Numbered from the stretch's first letter, positions 34,502-46,599 are shown. The stretch: 64,000 nucleotides of DNA from Vesta saturnalis (GCA_036346205.1 JARFJB010002472.1:442501-506500), one strand, 5' to 3'. Made by a program: numbers and translations. The notes: a model not told the origin generated them from the letters alone.

Positions 34502-36846
34502 CCCTCCGGAGTTAACGTAATTTTTTTTAACATGGCGGTTAACGTCGGTCTCACGGACCGAAAGGAAAAAATTGCTCCATTGAACGCTCGGACCGTTGAT
34601 AAAACGGTTCATTTTATAATAAGGTATTATAAAAATTTTCAAATTAAATTAGCAATTAGCATTTAATAGTTTATTTAAATAATTATGACCATTGTTTAAA
34701 CAAAAACCTTGATTTTGTAAATTTCTGTCAGGCAATATAATACCTGTAGTATTCTAACAATACAAATAACTAATACAAATATAAAATAATTGCTAATTAA
34801 AAAAACAAGACATCTACTTTAAATAATAAACATAAACGCACAGTAGCAAAAGATCATAAAAAACTGTTTTGTCAGCAATGTCAACTATAAGATCATAAAT
34901 TTAGAGAGCATCTTGTGTACTACAGTCGCTGCAAATGCCATTAAAATGTTCCAGGCAAACTTTATACTATTATATCTTGTCTTTCTGTTCTTTTTACTAG
35001 ATCATTATGCAAATCGTCCGAATATAGCATTTCTGGGTGGTTCGTTCTCTTTGGGAAAATCGCATATTTCTGAAAGCCTCGTGCGTATTGTTATAGGAAT
35101 GTGCTCATCATTAGCACGGCGTCGAATATGTTCATCTAAAAGTGCGTATCCAAGTTTTTCCCAGAAAACTTCTCCTAGATATATTTTTATCATTAGCATT
35201 GTTACATTTGTAAATTTTATAAGGATTAATTGCTGCAACATTCATGGAACTGTAGAAAATAACCATAGGCCAACGGCGTAAATGTGCAAGGGCAGCCCTT
35301 GCACAATTATACGCTTCACACAATTTGTCAACAACGTCGACTCCACCTTTTGTTTTATTGTAATCAACAATCATATCTGGTTTTCCTGATGATGCATCGA
35401 TATTATCATCATAGTGCATTGTGCTCAGGAGCAACACATTTTATTTTTTCTTGGAATGTACGAAGGAAGGGTGCATAGACCTTCATATGCAAACACACTG
35501 GTATGTGGAGGTCGTTGTACACTATTTAAATAAAGAGGAAGTTCCCTCTTATTTTTTCTTATGGTACCAAGTATAGTAAGTTGGTACTCGCTCAATAGTT
35601 TTTTCGCTAGGTCTAAACTTGTGAAGAAATTATCAAGTGTAAAGTTTCATCGTCTCCCCCTAATTGGGTCACAAAGACGCGGAACAAGTGCCATATTTGA
35701 TGTAGATAATTCAAAAGAGCCAGGAGGCTATTTTCCGACATACAATTCCATCTTTGCAGTGTTGAACATTTTCGCGCCAGCCAGGGCGTATATTTTTATA
35801 CCGTCCCGGTTTGGTTTGTTGGGTATTTATACCCTAAAACCACAACTACCACGGAATGCCTCCAGTTTCTCATCTATGGTAATACATGCAGATACCTTTG
35901 TCTTTCGTCTCGCGTCGTTTCGTCATCGAAACGAATATTTTGTAATAAAAATTTGAATCTAGCTAAGTAATACGAAATATTTCCATTGACATGCCATTTG
36001 TTCTAAAAAGGTCTGCGATCTACTGCATTCTGATGGTTACTTTTTGTTGCACCACATACATAAAGTAAACCCAAGAATGCTCGTAATCCTATAATGTCAG
36101 TATGTCTAGCTGTGTGGTTACTAGGAGTGTAAGATTTTAAATCTGTATACATGTTTGTGTATACTACAACCTTTCTAACATAGGATTTGTAAAAAAGCAT
36201 TCTGAAACATTAGCAGCAGATTTTATTTGACGAGCAGGACCTTTCACTCCCGGTAATTGCATAACAATGTATGCTGCTCGAGTTCGCACACTTCGTTTTA
36301 TTGATTGCTGTTTTCTCCATATTGTTATACCATCCTTACCAATAAAACTTGGAACATACGATGCAGCTTGATAAAGTTGCATGTCTTCTATGCCTTCTTT
36401 CTCCTGTTGATCATCGTAGTCTTGTTCAGAATCGGTATTATCGGCAATTTCTTCGACATAGTCATCGTCCAAGCTAATATCGTCATAGTCCGGTTCAGAT
36501 TCTGCTTCAGTTTCATCAAACAGCCGTCGCAAGCGTACTTGCTCTTTCACATAAGAAGAGGTGTTCATTTCGCCAAAATAACCTAATAAAATTAATAGTA
36601 AGATGAAAATTAGAAATATGATAAGAAAATAAGCTTACCTCAAATAATGTTACACTTAACGTTGGTTTCAGAGACCGTAAAGTTGAATAATTCAGAAACA
36701 ACCAGCAATATGCTAACGTTACCCGAACACTACGCGACTGATCCACACACAAGCAGTTACTGAGAATCTTAATTCCATCGCATTCGGCTTTTATCGGAAA
36801 AACTTAATTCGGTGGTTCTCCCAGATCGAGCGTTAACTCCAGAGGG
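34502..36846 (-). mobile_element. piggyBac-type transposon with both ends (element 2)
   Basis: Inverted ends CCCTCCGGAGTTAACG at 34502-34517 and CGTTAACTCCAGAGGG at 36831-36846 match at 15 of 16 positions. They are flanked by TTAA at 34498-34501 and 36847-36850, the piggyBac target duplication. The 2345-bp element contains a transposase relic on the minus strand. Confidence 0.95.
34901..36568 (-). pseudogene. piggyBac-type transposase, full length but frameshifted (element 2)
   Basis: Begins MNTSSYVKEQVRLRRLFDET at 36568 with a long acidic N-terminus (to about 36360). It is followed by the insertion/dimer part (HTARHTDIIGLRAFLGLLYV, RFKFLLQNIRFDDETTRDER), remnants of the catalytic domain at about 35900-35650, and the terminal catalytic block (LLLSTMHYDDNIDA, MIVDYNKTKGGVDVVDKLCE, LRRWPMVIFYSSMNVAAINP). 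The C-terminal cysteine-rich domain ends VCLEHFNGICSDCSTQDAL at 34901. Length (about 555 codons) is normal for the family. Frameshifts break it into at least five frames, so it is inactive. Confidence 0.9.
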
Positions 36847-36850
36847 TTAA

Positions 36851-37497
36851 AAATATTGCTTAGTTTCATTTATATTCAAATGAATTTGGTGATATTTGAT
36901 AGGAAAATTGTAAAACAATTATGAAAGTGCACACTTTCACGATTATCACTCATAATTAAGTTACTTATCTTTTGGATATGAAACCATGTATTTTTTATTA
37001 ATTTAAACGTTCCGATAACAAATACAGGTATCTTCATCATTTTTGAAAATGATCTAAGATGTTAATTAAGTATATGAAATCTGAAAACATAAATATAAGC
37101 GTGCTACAATAGTTAGGAAACGTATATGCAAATTTTAGTAAAGATTAGCTAGATATTTAATAGACTACTATCTGTGCCACCAAAGAATTTTCTGTGTCAT
37201 CGATATATGCACCTAGCTAAATAAAACGTTTATTTTGCCATAGTACATTTAAGTACACATCAAAAAAAGATATCTCAATATGATTATGAAAATGCTCCTT
37301 TGGCTAACCTAGTTTGTTATTCTTGTGACATAACCTCCTTTTGCTTGTTATTACTTGTTACTTTCTTTCATATTCCCTACAATTCCATATTTCATTTTTT
37401 ATTATACATTTTCAAAACAGTTCTTTTCAGAACACTTCCTTTGTTCAATCATTTACGTTTATTCCAACATCTTTGTCAGTTTTTCCGAAACCTCGTG
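36851..37497. other. no gene recognised
   Basis: AT-rich sequence between the piggyBac right end and the next transposase. The left inverted repeat of that next element was looked for here but not found. Confidence 0.4.
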
Positions 37498-38868
37498 ATG
37501 TCTATACAAGGTAAAACCTTTCATACGCAAGCACATCAGTTTTTGCTGAATTTATTACAATATTTTGGAAATGAGATACTAAATAACGGCCCTTTAATAC
37601 CACTTTCTAGGTCCAAGAGGTAGGTGTTTTTAAAATTGTCTTAAGCTCAATTAATAGTGATATCAAATTAACAGCGTCTGGCAAATTCCTTGGGTATATA
37701 TGTTACAACAGTGAAAAATATTAAGTGTCAGGCAAAATCGAATCCAATTTTGTCTAGTCCACGTAAGAAAGTTAAATCCGAAGATCTTTCAGATACCTCG
37801 AAAATATTCACCAGGAATACCTTATATTATATATACGAACAAAGTGAGTGTATTATAGTCATATATAGCTTCTACATTGGCCTAAATTGTATTATTTACA
37901 GAAAAACATGTCACAGTTGCAACTTTAAATGCAGAAATTCGTAGCACCCATATTCTGTTAAGCGATGGGGTTCAAGTTCCAGAAAGAGTGTAATCGAAGA
38001 GCTTTGGTAGAAAAAAGAAATATAGCTGAAATGAGAACACAATTTTTGAAACAATACATGCGAGAAATCAATGCACCAATTCGTAGGCAAGCAGTTTTTA
38101 TTGACGAAACATGGATCTACTCAAAAGGAAATCCGGGAAAGTCAGGGCAAGATGACGATGTAAAAAGTGTGCGAATACCTCAAGAATATGATGGTAAAAG
38201 ATTTATAGTTATTCATGCTGGAACTGCCGCAAGATTTGTACAGAATGGTTCCTTGCTGTTTGGGTCGAAGTCATTGAAAGAAGATTACCATGGTGAAATG
38301 AATGGGGATTTCTTAAAGATGGCTCACTGAAAATCTCCTAATTAACTTAGAAGCTTCATTAATTATAATGGATAATGCGCCTTGTCATTCCATGTTAGTA
38401 GAAAAACTACCAACATCGTCTTGGACGAAAGGTATCATGATTTCATGGTTAATAAAAAATAACATTAATTATGATTCCACCTTATTCAAAACCGAGCTCT
38501 ATTCACTAACAAAATCACAACGAATAGTAAAACGATATGAGGTCGAAGAAATAATAAGGAGTTACGGACATGACGTATTAAGATTGTCACCTCATCACTG
38601 TGAATTCAATGCGATTGAACTAATATGGACACATACTGAAGGATACTATTACAAGCACACAGGAATAGATGGCTTCAAAGACGAAAATGTAATTAGTATG
38701 TGGAACGAAGCTTTACAACAACGTAATCAACATATTTGGGATAATTGTGTACGCCATACAGAGGAGATTATAAAACAGTGGTACAAACGTGAAGAAGTGC
38801 TAGATTTTACAGTAGACAAAATGATTATTAACGGTACAAGTGATTGTAATAGTTCGGATACATATTAA
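37498..38868 (+). pseudogene. Tc1/mariner-group transposase with wide D-E spacing, spliced, one clear frameshift
   Basis: Three exons. Exon 1 (37498-37619) starts MSIQGKTFHTQAHQFLLNLL and carries the first HTH helix. Exon 2 (37675-37843) continues RLANSLGIYVTTVKNIK. Exon 3 (37902-38868) opens with KHVTVATLNAEIRSTHILLS. Introns are 55 and 58 bp; the phase at the first junction is off by one, so that boundary or the copy is imperfect. Catalytic blocks: VFIDETWIY (first Asp), IIMDNAPCHSM (second Asp) and HHCEFNAIELIW (Glu). A single extra base near 38321 shifts the frame between DFLK and WLTENLL; otherwise the gene is open to 38868. There are 81 residues between the second Asp and the Glu, far more than the 34-41 of ordinary Tc1/mariner. 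This matches the group described as DD82E (Sailor); that name rests on spacing only. Confidence 0.8.
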
Positions 38869-39254
38869 TCGTGGACTTTTCTTGAAGCAATGCATTCCTA
38901 CAACATAGTTATGTATTTCAGAAATATATAATAATTAATTGCATTAAAATTTATTTAATCATCTGGAAGGCCACAGCATTGCTAGATATTACAATTACAG
39001 TTGTACATATTCGAAGATCTTCAATTCTTTAATACTGATGACAGTTGGAATTTCCCACAATAGAAAATATTTTAAAGGTTGGTAATTATACATTTAATTC
39101 CAGTGATGTATGTAGTATCAGTCTCTAAATTAATAATTTATTTTTAAATTGCAAATAAATCTCCCGTTTTACAATAAATTTTATATTTATACTAAGCACA
39201 GTTATAATATTAACATTTTATTAAATAAACTATAAAAATTGCTAAAAATGTTCA
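38869..39254. other. no gene recognised; presumed 3' part of the preceding transposon
   Basis: AT-rich. The right inverted repeat of the element at 37498-38868 should lie here or just beyond, but none could be matched by eye. Confidence 0.4.
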
Positions 39255-39420
39255 CCAGAATTCCACTCTACGCTTCATATTGTCAAACACTTTTTCGAGA
39301 AATGTCGCAGGTGTCATTCTTTCAACTTCCTCTTCAAAATGATATGGATTTTCAGTTGCCCACGTTCGATAATTTTGACTATATAGTCAGATAAATGAAA
39401 CCATGCATCATTGGTCATAA
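39255..39420 (-). pseudogene. mariner-like transposase fragment, internally deleted
   Basis: Minus-strand pieces read NDAWFHLSDYI, NYRTWATENPYHFEEEVERM and, in a new frame, TPATFLEKVFDNMKRRVEF. They combine the DAWFHLSGYVNxQNxRxW-ENP block and the C-terminal RRxxxC region of mariner-like transposases with the catalytic centre missing between them. Confidence 0.6.
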
Positions 39421-39510
39421 TAATAATAATGTTTATTTATTCAACAGACTGAAAGTCCAATTACAGAATAACTTTGCGATATCTAGTAAGTTACATTTGA
39501 AATATAGTTA
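39418..39510 (-). repeat. probable LINE 3' tail with (ATT)n
   Basis: On the minus strand the sequence ends CAGTCTGTTGAATAAATAAA followed by four to five ATT units, directly against the transposase fragment. Short 3' ends with simple A/T-rich tails are typical of 5'-truncated non-LTR elements. No coding part is present. Confidence 0.4.
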
Positions 39511-40289
39511 TTTAAATTTTTAGTAAACCAATCCAATAATTACATTTATTCTCATTATCAACAGCATGCAGTTGCTGAATGAAGCAAAATCCGTTGGCAT
39601 GTTGAATAAAACAATCACGCGGTACATAACCTACGAATGCTATAATAATTAATCGCATGTAAATGTTTTGACATGTACCTTTGTAAAAATCAGCAGTTTA
39701 CATTAACCTCATTTACAATTTTCATCCACCTGTGGGTCAAGATGCTATTTTTCATACCATATTTCATATTATCACCTGCAATTATAATTAAGATTAAATA
39801 CCTTTGTATGTATAATAACGTCTAACACTTACCATGGCCTTTAATTTTTACGTGACGATAAAAACCTTTCTAATCGGTTTTAACAAAATTACAATTCAAT
39901 AACTTCAAAATATTTAATTTTTTAAGTTTTTCTACGAAAAGTTGTTTTGATATTGAGATTTGGTAACATTTATTATTATGGATATAATTTGACTAATATT
40001 TCTCATATTAACCCATCCGTTACTGGATTATGACGTAGATCAATTCTTTGGTGGCAAAGATAGCAATATCATTAAACCGCTGTGAAAGTGACAAATCACC
40101 CTGTTCTATTAATATTTAAGGACTATAATCAATATAATCATTGTTATAGAATGAAAACATATTGTAATGCCAAATCATATCTTAAGTGTAACTATGTATG
40201 TGATATTAAGGCAATGCTGTGATAACTTAAGACACTTAATTGGTAAAGCATTTACTTGGAGGCATTCCATTTTCTCTTTTTTTAATTAC
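39511..40289. other. no gene recognised
   Basis: AT-rich sequence. Nothing beyond short open frames was seen. Confidence 0.4.
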
Positions 40290-40800
40290 AAGATGCCAAA
40301 CCAGTTTAATCTGAGATTTTCTTGTTCTCTGTTTAAGTTCACTTCAAGAGTATCTCTCTGTAAACGACCATAACACTGAGTTTGATAAAATATTGATAAT
40401 ATCAAATTTTAATTACTTTAGCACAGTGAGCTACCGCAGACTTCTTTGATTGACTAAATCTACAATACCTTATACGTGCTTTATGTCTAGTGTTAAATGC
40501 ATACTTTTCCACTAGATCAAGATAACTTATATGCTCCAGAAGTAGATAATGAATTTGAAATATTTTCCATGTCATCTGAAATGTTCTTTAATCCTTCTAG
40601 CAGATTTGAAAGTAGTCTGGTTCCTTGCTATATTGATATCCTTTCAATATCTGCAACGTTAGTTGTGAAAGGAGGAAAAGCCCTGCTAACATTAAGCGGT
40701 AATCTTTCTTTACGGGTATGTCTAACTGATTTAATTATTTTACTAATTTCTTTAAGGGAATAACCATTAGCTTGCAGTGATGTTTTCAAATGATCTATGA
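40290..40800 (-). pseudogene. Penelope-like element, 3' part with GIY-YIG domain
   Basis: The minus strand reads HLKTSLQANGYSLKEI (the conserved LxxNGY region after the RT), LLSNLLEGLKNISDDMENIS, then SLSTSGAYKLS and a stop, SSGKVCI (degenerate GVYxxxCxCGxxYIG of the GIY-YIG nuclease), TRHKARIRYCRFSQ, KSAVAHCAK and the C-terminal NLNREQENLRLNWFGIL at about 40290. It joins the piggyBac relic near 40800 with no gap; which element inserted into which is not clear. Confidence 0.7.
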
Positions 40801-41840
40801 CGAAGCGTTGTGATTGTTTAGCTGATATAGTACTGGTGTCTTTATTGCACTTATATACATCATGTTGAAAGAACCCTAAGCGACCATCTTCTGTTGTTAA
40901 CTTGCGCACATATGATCTACGATGTTAACTCCGTATTTGCTACTATCGTAATCTACTATCACCATTGACTTCCGATTCAGGATCAATTTTCCCATCTACG
41001 TGGGTTGTAGACAAAACTAAATCCTTCTCTTTTTTTGGGAACGTACGAAAGTAAGGTGCAGTCCTTATAAAATGCAAGTTTACTAATTCGGTTAGTGTTT
41101 CTTTCTTATTCTTTCTGATAGTTCCCAACATGGTGAGTTTCAGATCATGTTTCAGATCAATTGCGAGTTGAAAACTAAAAAACCAATTACCCATTTATAT
41201 GTTGCGATGCGTACGCCTGAGAAATTCAACATGAAGTATTACGACATCACCTGAACTATTTGCCATGCGAAATGGACTATCTGACTGTGTTGTAGTATAA
41301 ATCTCAAGATTTAGAGTATACATGTTACTTGAATCAACCAAGTAAAACACTTTAATGTCATATTTGGCAGGTTTTGAAGGGGTATATTGCCGTAAAGGGC
41401 ATCGACCTCTAAAAGCGAGAAGTTTCTCGTAAATGGTTAATTCAGGTCCGGGAACCACTGATTTCTCACACATTTCTCTACAAACATTTCGAAAACATCT
41501 CTTATAGCCGATAGTTTGACGGTTTGTCTTCCTTCGTGGCGGGTAGTTTTATCGTCAAACCTAAGCAAGCGTAATAGATATCGAAATCGGTTATAAGACA
41601 TTGTGCATTAAATAACATAAATCACCCATATTGCTATAAGGTCCATTAAAAATTTGGTTGATCTTGACTTCTGACTTAGTATTCGGATCATTCGATCGAG
41701 GTTAAAATAGTAGGTGCATATTTTTAATTGGTATGCTGGCAATTAGCGAAAACAGAAAAAAATTTAGCTGTTTCCTCGTAATCTTCCCTTTTTAACGAGT
41801 TTTGACTAAAAAAGTGTAGTATTATTTTTGGTAGCATTAT
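40800..41840 (-). pseudogene. piggyBac-type transposase relic 3
   Basis: Minus-strand order: MSYNRFRYLLRLLRFDDKTT and LSAIRDVFEMFVEKC (about 41590-41480), the catalytic opening ELTIYEKLLAFRGRCPLRQY, TPSKPAKYDIKVF and YTLNLEIYT (41473-41300), GNWFFSFQLAIDL, LTMLGTIRKNKKETLTELV and LVLSTTHVDG (41194-41000), and VIVDYDSSKYGVNIVDHMCA (about 40965-40900). The frame then decays into the Penelope relic. The N-terminus and the cysteine-rich C-terminus are missing. Frameshifts are frequent. Confidence 0.85.
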
Positions 41841-42149
41841 ATGTAGATTTATAAGACCAGGATACTTTCTTGTTCTATCTAGCGCTATTCAATAGAAGAC
41901 ATCCACGGTAACTTTAAAAGGAGTTTGAAACGATTTGTAAAACTACACCTTCAGTGCCGATGTATCATACGTTGATACACCAATAACTACCGATCGGGGC
42001 CAATATGAAAGCGTATGATACATCGCGCCATTCAACTTTAGTACTTTAGAACGGAAGTTTGTGTGTCGGTTCGCGCGGGGGTATTTCGCAATTTTACCCA
42101 CGCGGTTGTTTTTTGAATATCTAAACACGGAGGGATCCTTTTGACGGTC

Positions 42150-43140
42150 AAATTCCAGCATCATCTAGGCGTCTTAATGCTGATTACAAAACACGTTTGA
42201 CTGAATTAGAACTTGAAAAGGAGACAGAAAACATATGTTCGGATAGCAGAAGCGAATTTGTTCCTTTAGAGAAGAGCGAAGATTCAAGCGATGATAGCGG
42301 CGATGACGATGACGTAGATGGTAAACAAACATCACTTTTTTATATATATCTCGATGTAGCTATATTAGTTATTTGTAGATATTGTAGATGCACCTGCAGT
42401 ACCACAACAGATGCCTGTAGGCAATGTTTCCATGTGGGGACAACTTCCTAGTATGAAGCATTTTGTGTTCAATACTAACCCGGGCCTTCTGGTACAGGCT
42501 CCTGGTGAAATACCTGTTGATTATTTCTCACTTCTTGTGCCTAATGACTTTCTCATTATAATATTTGAAGAAACAAACATTTATGCCGAACAGAAGGGAT
42601 AATCCTAAATAAGTTGTTGCCGCAAAGCTAAAAAAAGGAGAAACACAAGCAATATACTCCGACGGAGTTGCTATTGCCAAATGGAGGGATAAGCGGGACG
42701 TTTTAGTTTTGTCTACAGTTTCCTGCCGAAATGTAGAAGTTGAAGGAGTTCAAGGTGGAAACCAAGCAAAGCCAAAGGGTATTGTAATGTAGAATAAATG
42801 TATGTTTGGGGGGAGGGGGGCGGGTCCTTAAGATCAGATGCTCGCGTACTATCGTTGCGGGAGAAAGACAATTCGCTCGTAGAACAAACTTTTCATTCAT
42901 TACATGTCGATATTGTTGCACAACTGTTATTAATTAAACCAAAAAATGTTGGAAATAGACTACCTTTTTTTAATTATCGACTAGATGTGATTCGAGTTTG
43001 TTGTTCAATAAAAACTTCCCGCCGAAACCAAAAAAAATCGACAACTATTATCAACAACCTCGGTAGATCTATTCGAAAAGGATGCAAGATTCGAAAAACG
43101 TTCAAAAATTATCACAGTTCGTTTGAAAAAATGCCTTAAT
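42150..43140 (+). pseudogene. piggyBac-type transposase, spliced and centrally deleted (relic 4)
   Basis: Exon 1 reads SRRLNADYKTRLTELELEKE and an acidic stretch (SEDSSDDSGDDDDVD) to 42320. A 58-bp intron (42321-42378, GTAAAC...TTGTAG) keeps the frame into DIVDAPAVPQQMPVGNVSMW, then PGEIPVDYFSLLVPNDFL and EETNIYAEQ. At about 42597-42620 the sequence jumps to KLKKGETQAIYSDGVAIAKW, RDKRDVLVLSTVS and DQMLAYYRCGRKTIRS, NKLFIHYMSILLHNCY. The removed part includes the first two catalytic Asps, so this is a deletion derivative. It points away from relic 3. Confidence 0.8.
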
Positions 43141-44099
43141 TCACATGGACTGTGTTTGGAGCCGTGCTTTCGTGACTACCATTCCCAAATATAAACGGTA
43201 AACTAATTAATTACATTTTAATCTTCCGTTCTGTTACTAGTTATGTTTTCTTTAGTTATGAATCTCTGTTCCTAACCAGATTACAATGTTTTTGCTTTAT
43301 GTCCATTTTATGTACGATACTTTTCACAATAATACATTTTAATAATAAATGTTGTTTTTTAAATTTGTATTTGTTTATACAAAAATTAGTACTTACATGT
43401 AGCAGAGTGTGATACATGTGGGACTACTGTAACAATTTTACTATGAGGGGCATGTATCAACATGTGATATTTTTTTTTTAAAGGTGGAAAAATCATACCA
43501 GGATATTAATAATAAAGTGAAAGAACCTTTTAGAATGTATAAATAAATAATTTTGAAAAATACACTTTCGGGATTATAGATGGAGCAACAAAAAAATGTG
43601 GCATCCAACGTGTTAAGTTTGTTGGAACTTCCAGTGTGAATAACGTAGTTTGATTAATAAACTTATAGAAAATATGTAAAATTATACAGAGAATAATGTC
43701 GTGGTTTTACTTACTTAAATCAAAGTAGACGGACGGAGGCTATTCGAATGGTTCCATTAACTATTACATGGCAAGAGCGTTCTAAAAGTACCGAGTGACC
43801 GGGTATATGCTTACGTCCGAATAGCTTATTAACCGTCATTGATCATAAACAGACAACCACAACACATGTGGATAAATAAACAGCATAAGTAAAAAACGTG
43901 CATGTTGTAAAATATATAATATACGAGTTGTGTATTTCAACTATTAATACTGAGTAGTATAAAATTGAGTGACAGTAACTGCTACTGTTAAACTAAGTAA
44001 ACTAAAAAGAGGATAACGTTATGTACAATTTTTTTTTGATGGAAATATATATTTGGTAAAACATTTACTTTAAATGTTAAATAAAACATGATTTTCATT
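43141..44099. other. no gene recognised; possible piggyBac 3' end
   Basis: The short repeats TGATACATGTGG and CATGTATCAACATGTGATA near 43408-43475 echo the palindrome GTATCATACGTTGATAC at 41963-41979 at the other side of relic 4. They may be its subterminal repeats; no TTAA-flanked end could be fixed. Confidence 0.35.
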
Positions 44100-44700
44100 T
44101 TGCATAGTTGTATATTCCTTTTGGAATCGGTGACACTGGTGACATTGGTCAGCATTTTATTCTGTTGCTAATTGGACGTGATGTGCGGGCGATGAAGTAA
44201 TTTGGCTTCCATTTTTGTTTCTCTCTCCTTGCACAAATGCATCGGTTTAATAGTCCAATTTCGTAGTACTTTGCTTATCCTGTCTGTAGTTCCTTTTGAC
44301 ATAGATTTTTCCTAGTCTTCTTTATATTTGGGTTTGGTGGTCTAGATTTTTATTTTTAATGTGGTTTCCATCAGCAAGCCCATTTCATATTGTAGTCAAC
44401 GTTTTTCTTACCTATTGAGGTTGTGTAGGATGGTGATGCGATTTTTCAGATAGATATTTATCTGTACGAGTAACTTTCTTGTGTATGATGGATGTGTATG
44501 AGTTAACCATTGCCTTTTATGAATGCTAAGACGTTCAGGAATAGCTTTTCCTTTTGATATCCACTGTAAATTTTAACTGCTTGGTGTTCCATGAATCCAC
44601 ATTTCAAAATGTCACCTAGGGATTTTACCGATAGTGCTGCTTTATATGTGGCTGTTTGTAGCACTTGAGATACCAGATTTTGCAAGAATAAATTTGCTGT
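44100..44700 (-). pseudogene. Penelope-like RT fragment (head-to-head pair, left)
   Basis: Minus strand: LVSQVLQTATYKAAL (RT block after the SPLSP motif), FLNVLAFIKGNG (the FLDVLxxRxxxG block), HTQESYSYR/THTDKYLSEKSHHHPTQ in alternating frames, and MSKGTTDRISKVLRNWTIKP (the KGTTDRIxRxLRK block ahead of the endonuclease). Frameshifts throughout. It starts near 44700, 150-200 bp from an opposed copy. Confidence 0.7.
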
Positions 44701-44859
44701 GCTCAGAGAGGAGTGATCCTATTCGTGTACTTGAGTACGTTGTATACCACTTTGTCTCTGTTTAACTGCTTCATCTTCATTGTTTTTTTGTTGGTCGTTT
44801 TAGTGGTTCAAATGGTTAGTTAGTAGTTTGCTATCGTTCTGAACTTCGTGAGTTTTCTT

Positions 44860-45430
44860 ATTGTTCTGGTGGAGGACTAGATCAGGAAACGCAACAAACA
44901 AATTAATTGAATCACCAACTACTCCGGTTATAACAAATTTATTCTTGCCAAATCCGGAGACTACAGCGTTACAAATACCCACAAATAAACTAACACTATG
45001 GCTAAGCCACTTGCACGTCAAATTTGAATTACGGATGCAAGGGAAAGAAAACCAAAACCATTCTTAAACCACATAAACAATATACACAATAAAATACAAT
45101 TTACAAAGGAAATGGGAAAACCACCGTAGTTGGATGTCTTAACCCATCTTTCAGCATACAGTGGTACCACCATCATGCACAACTTGAATCACTATTAAGA
45201 ACGTTGACCACAATATCAATAAGGTTGAGAAATGGAGACAGAATTACAAAATGAAGTAACTGGAAAGTATCGTTCAAGAATAGTATCTAAAAAGCACAAA
45301 ATAGCATTAAAACACAACACAAAAGAAGACGGGGCAAAATAAATACCTAAGATACACCTGCCCTACATCAAAGGTACTACTGATAGGAGAGGCACAGCTG
45401 TACAAAAAATAATATAAAAACAGTATCGAG
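44860..45430 (+). pseudogene. Penelope-like RT fragment (head-to-head pair, right)
   Basis: Plus strand: ESPTTPVITNLFLPNPETTA (GSPLSPVxANLFMxxFExxA), LNHINNIHNKIQFTKEMGKP, LDVLTH, the HHHAQLESLLRTL region and KIHLPYIKGTTDRRGTAVQK. These are the RT C-terminal and linker blocks in order; the YVDD centre is destroyed. Nucleotide similarity to the left, inverted partner is visible over about 70 bp around ATTTATTCTTGC. Confidence 0.7.
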
Positions 45431-46599
45431 AACAACCAGAATGATATCACCAATAACACAGAAATTAAGGTAGAAAATGAAGCATATGAAAATCTTATAT
45501 GTAGATTGTGAGAATTAGTCAAATAAACCCAGCTTAAGGTTCAACGTCAGAGTAAAGGGACACGGAAACCTGGAAAGCAAAGCGCTTTATGACTCCACAT
45601 TAGTACAAGAGAACTATTCACAAAAACAGGATTAGTGCAAATAGCAGTGAAATCAGTGGTAATGGCAAAACAGGAGAAAGTGAAAACGGTGAAAGGACCG
45701 GACCAATAACGCGACAGCAAGCAACTAAATGAAACAAAAGTGTTGTCCACACATTTGTTCTGGAAAGATAGTATCGTACATAATTCGCTTCAATTCCTTC
45801 AAAGCCTATTTCCGCTTCAATTATTTTAACGCTGCGTACACGACATCTGCATTTAATTAAACCGTCTCTTAAACACTCTTTGTGGAATCATTAACAATAG
45901 AACAAAGATTATGATCCTTTTTAAAGATAATTCAGTTTAAGGCAAGTTCTCATTACAGAATAAATGCAATAAAAGTTAAATACCAAATTAAAGGTACCCT
46001 GAAAGGTATTTTTCGTGAATATATACCAAAATTGATTAGCTTTGAAGCAAAAAGTGAAGAAACCTAATTAAAATATAATGCAATCCTATATTTTATTAAT
46101 AAAATAATGCTATAATCGGTTATTGTAAGTAAATAATCTATGCAAATAACTATCTGGAAAATAATTAACTTTAGAGCAATAAATATAAAGCATGATTTAA
46201 GAACAATTAAGTTTGAGATGTCTTTGTAACAACAAGCTTTAAAACTGTATTTAATTAGTGAAGCAATTTAATGTGAGTGTAAATATTACTATAATCCTGA
46301 CTTTCATATCTTTCAAAGAAGAAACGTCGTTACGTGAACAATGGATTCATTGCTTTTAAGAAAATGTAGTGTATGTTGCAATACGGCAACCCAAATAGTA
46401 TGTAAAGGAAAAGTAGAAAATGGTTAGAAATGTTCGTGCCAAACTACTTGTCGGTATATTTTTTTCGGAATCATAAAATCTGTACATGTTTTAATTTGTA
46501 AATTGTATAATAGTATATTAAATATAAGTAGGAAATAAAATAAACTTACTAGTAATGCACTATTGGGATTTACAAAAGAAAAACACAAAAAAAACTTAC
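45431..46599. other. no gene recognised
   Basis: The first 300 bp may be degenerate Penelope endonuclease sequence but no motif is readable. The rest is AT-rich DNA without features. Confidence 0.4.

Noticed and set aside
35561..35956. Plus-strand 131-codon frame
   Set aside because: Antisense shadow of the piggyBac transposase relic on the minus strand, inside its inverted repeats.
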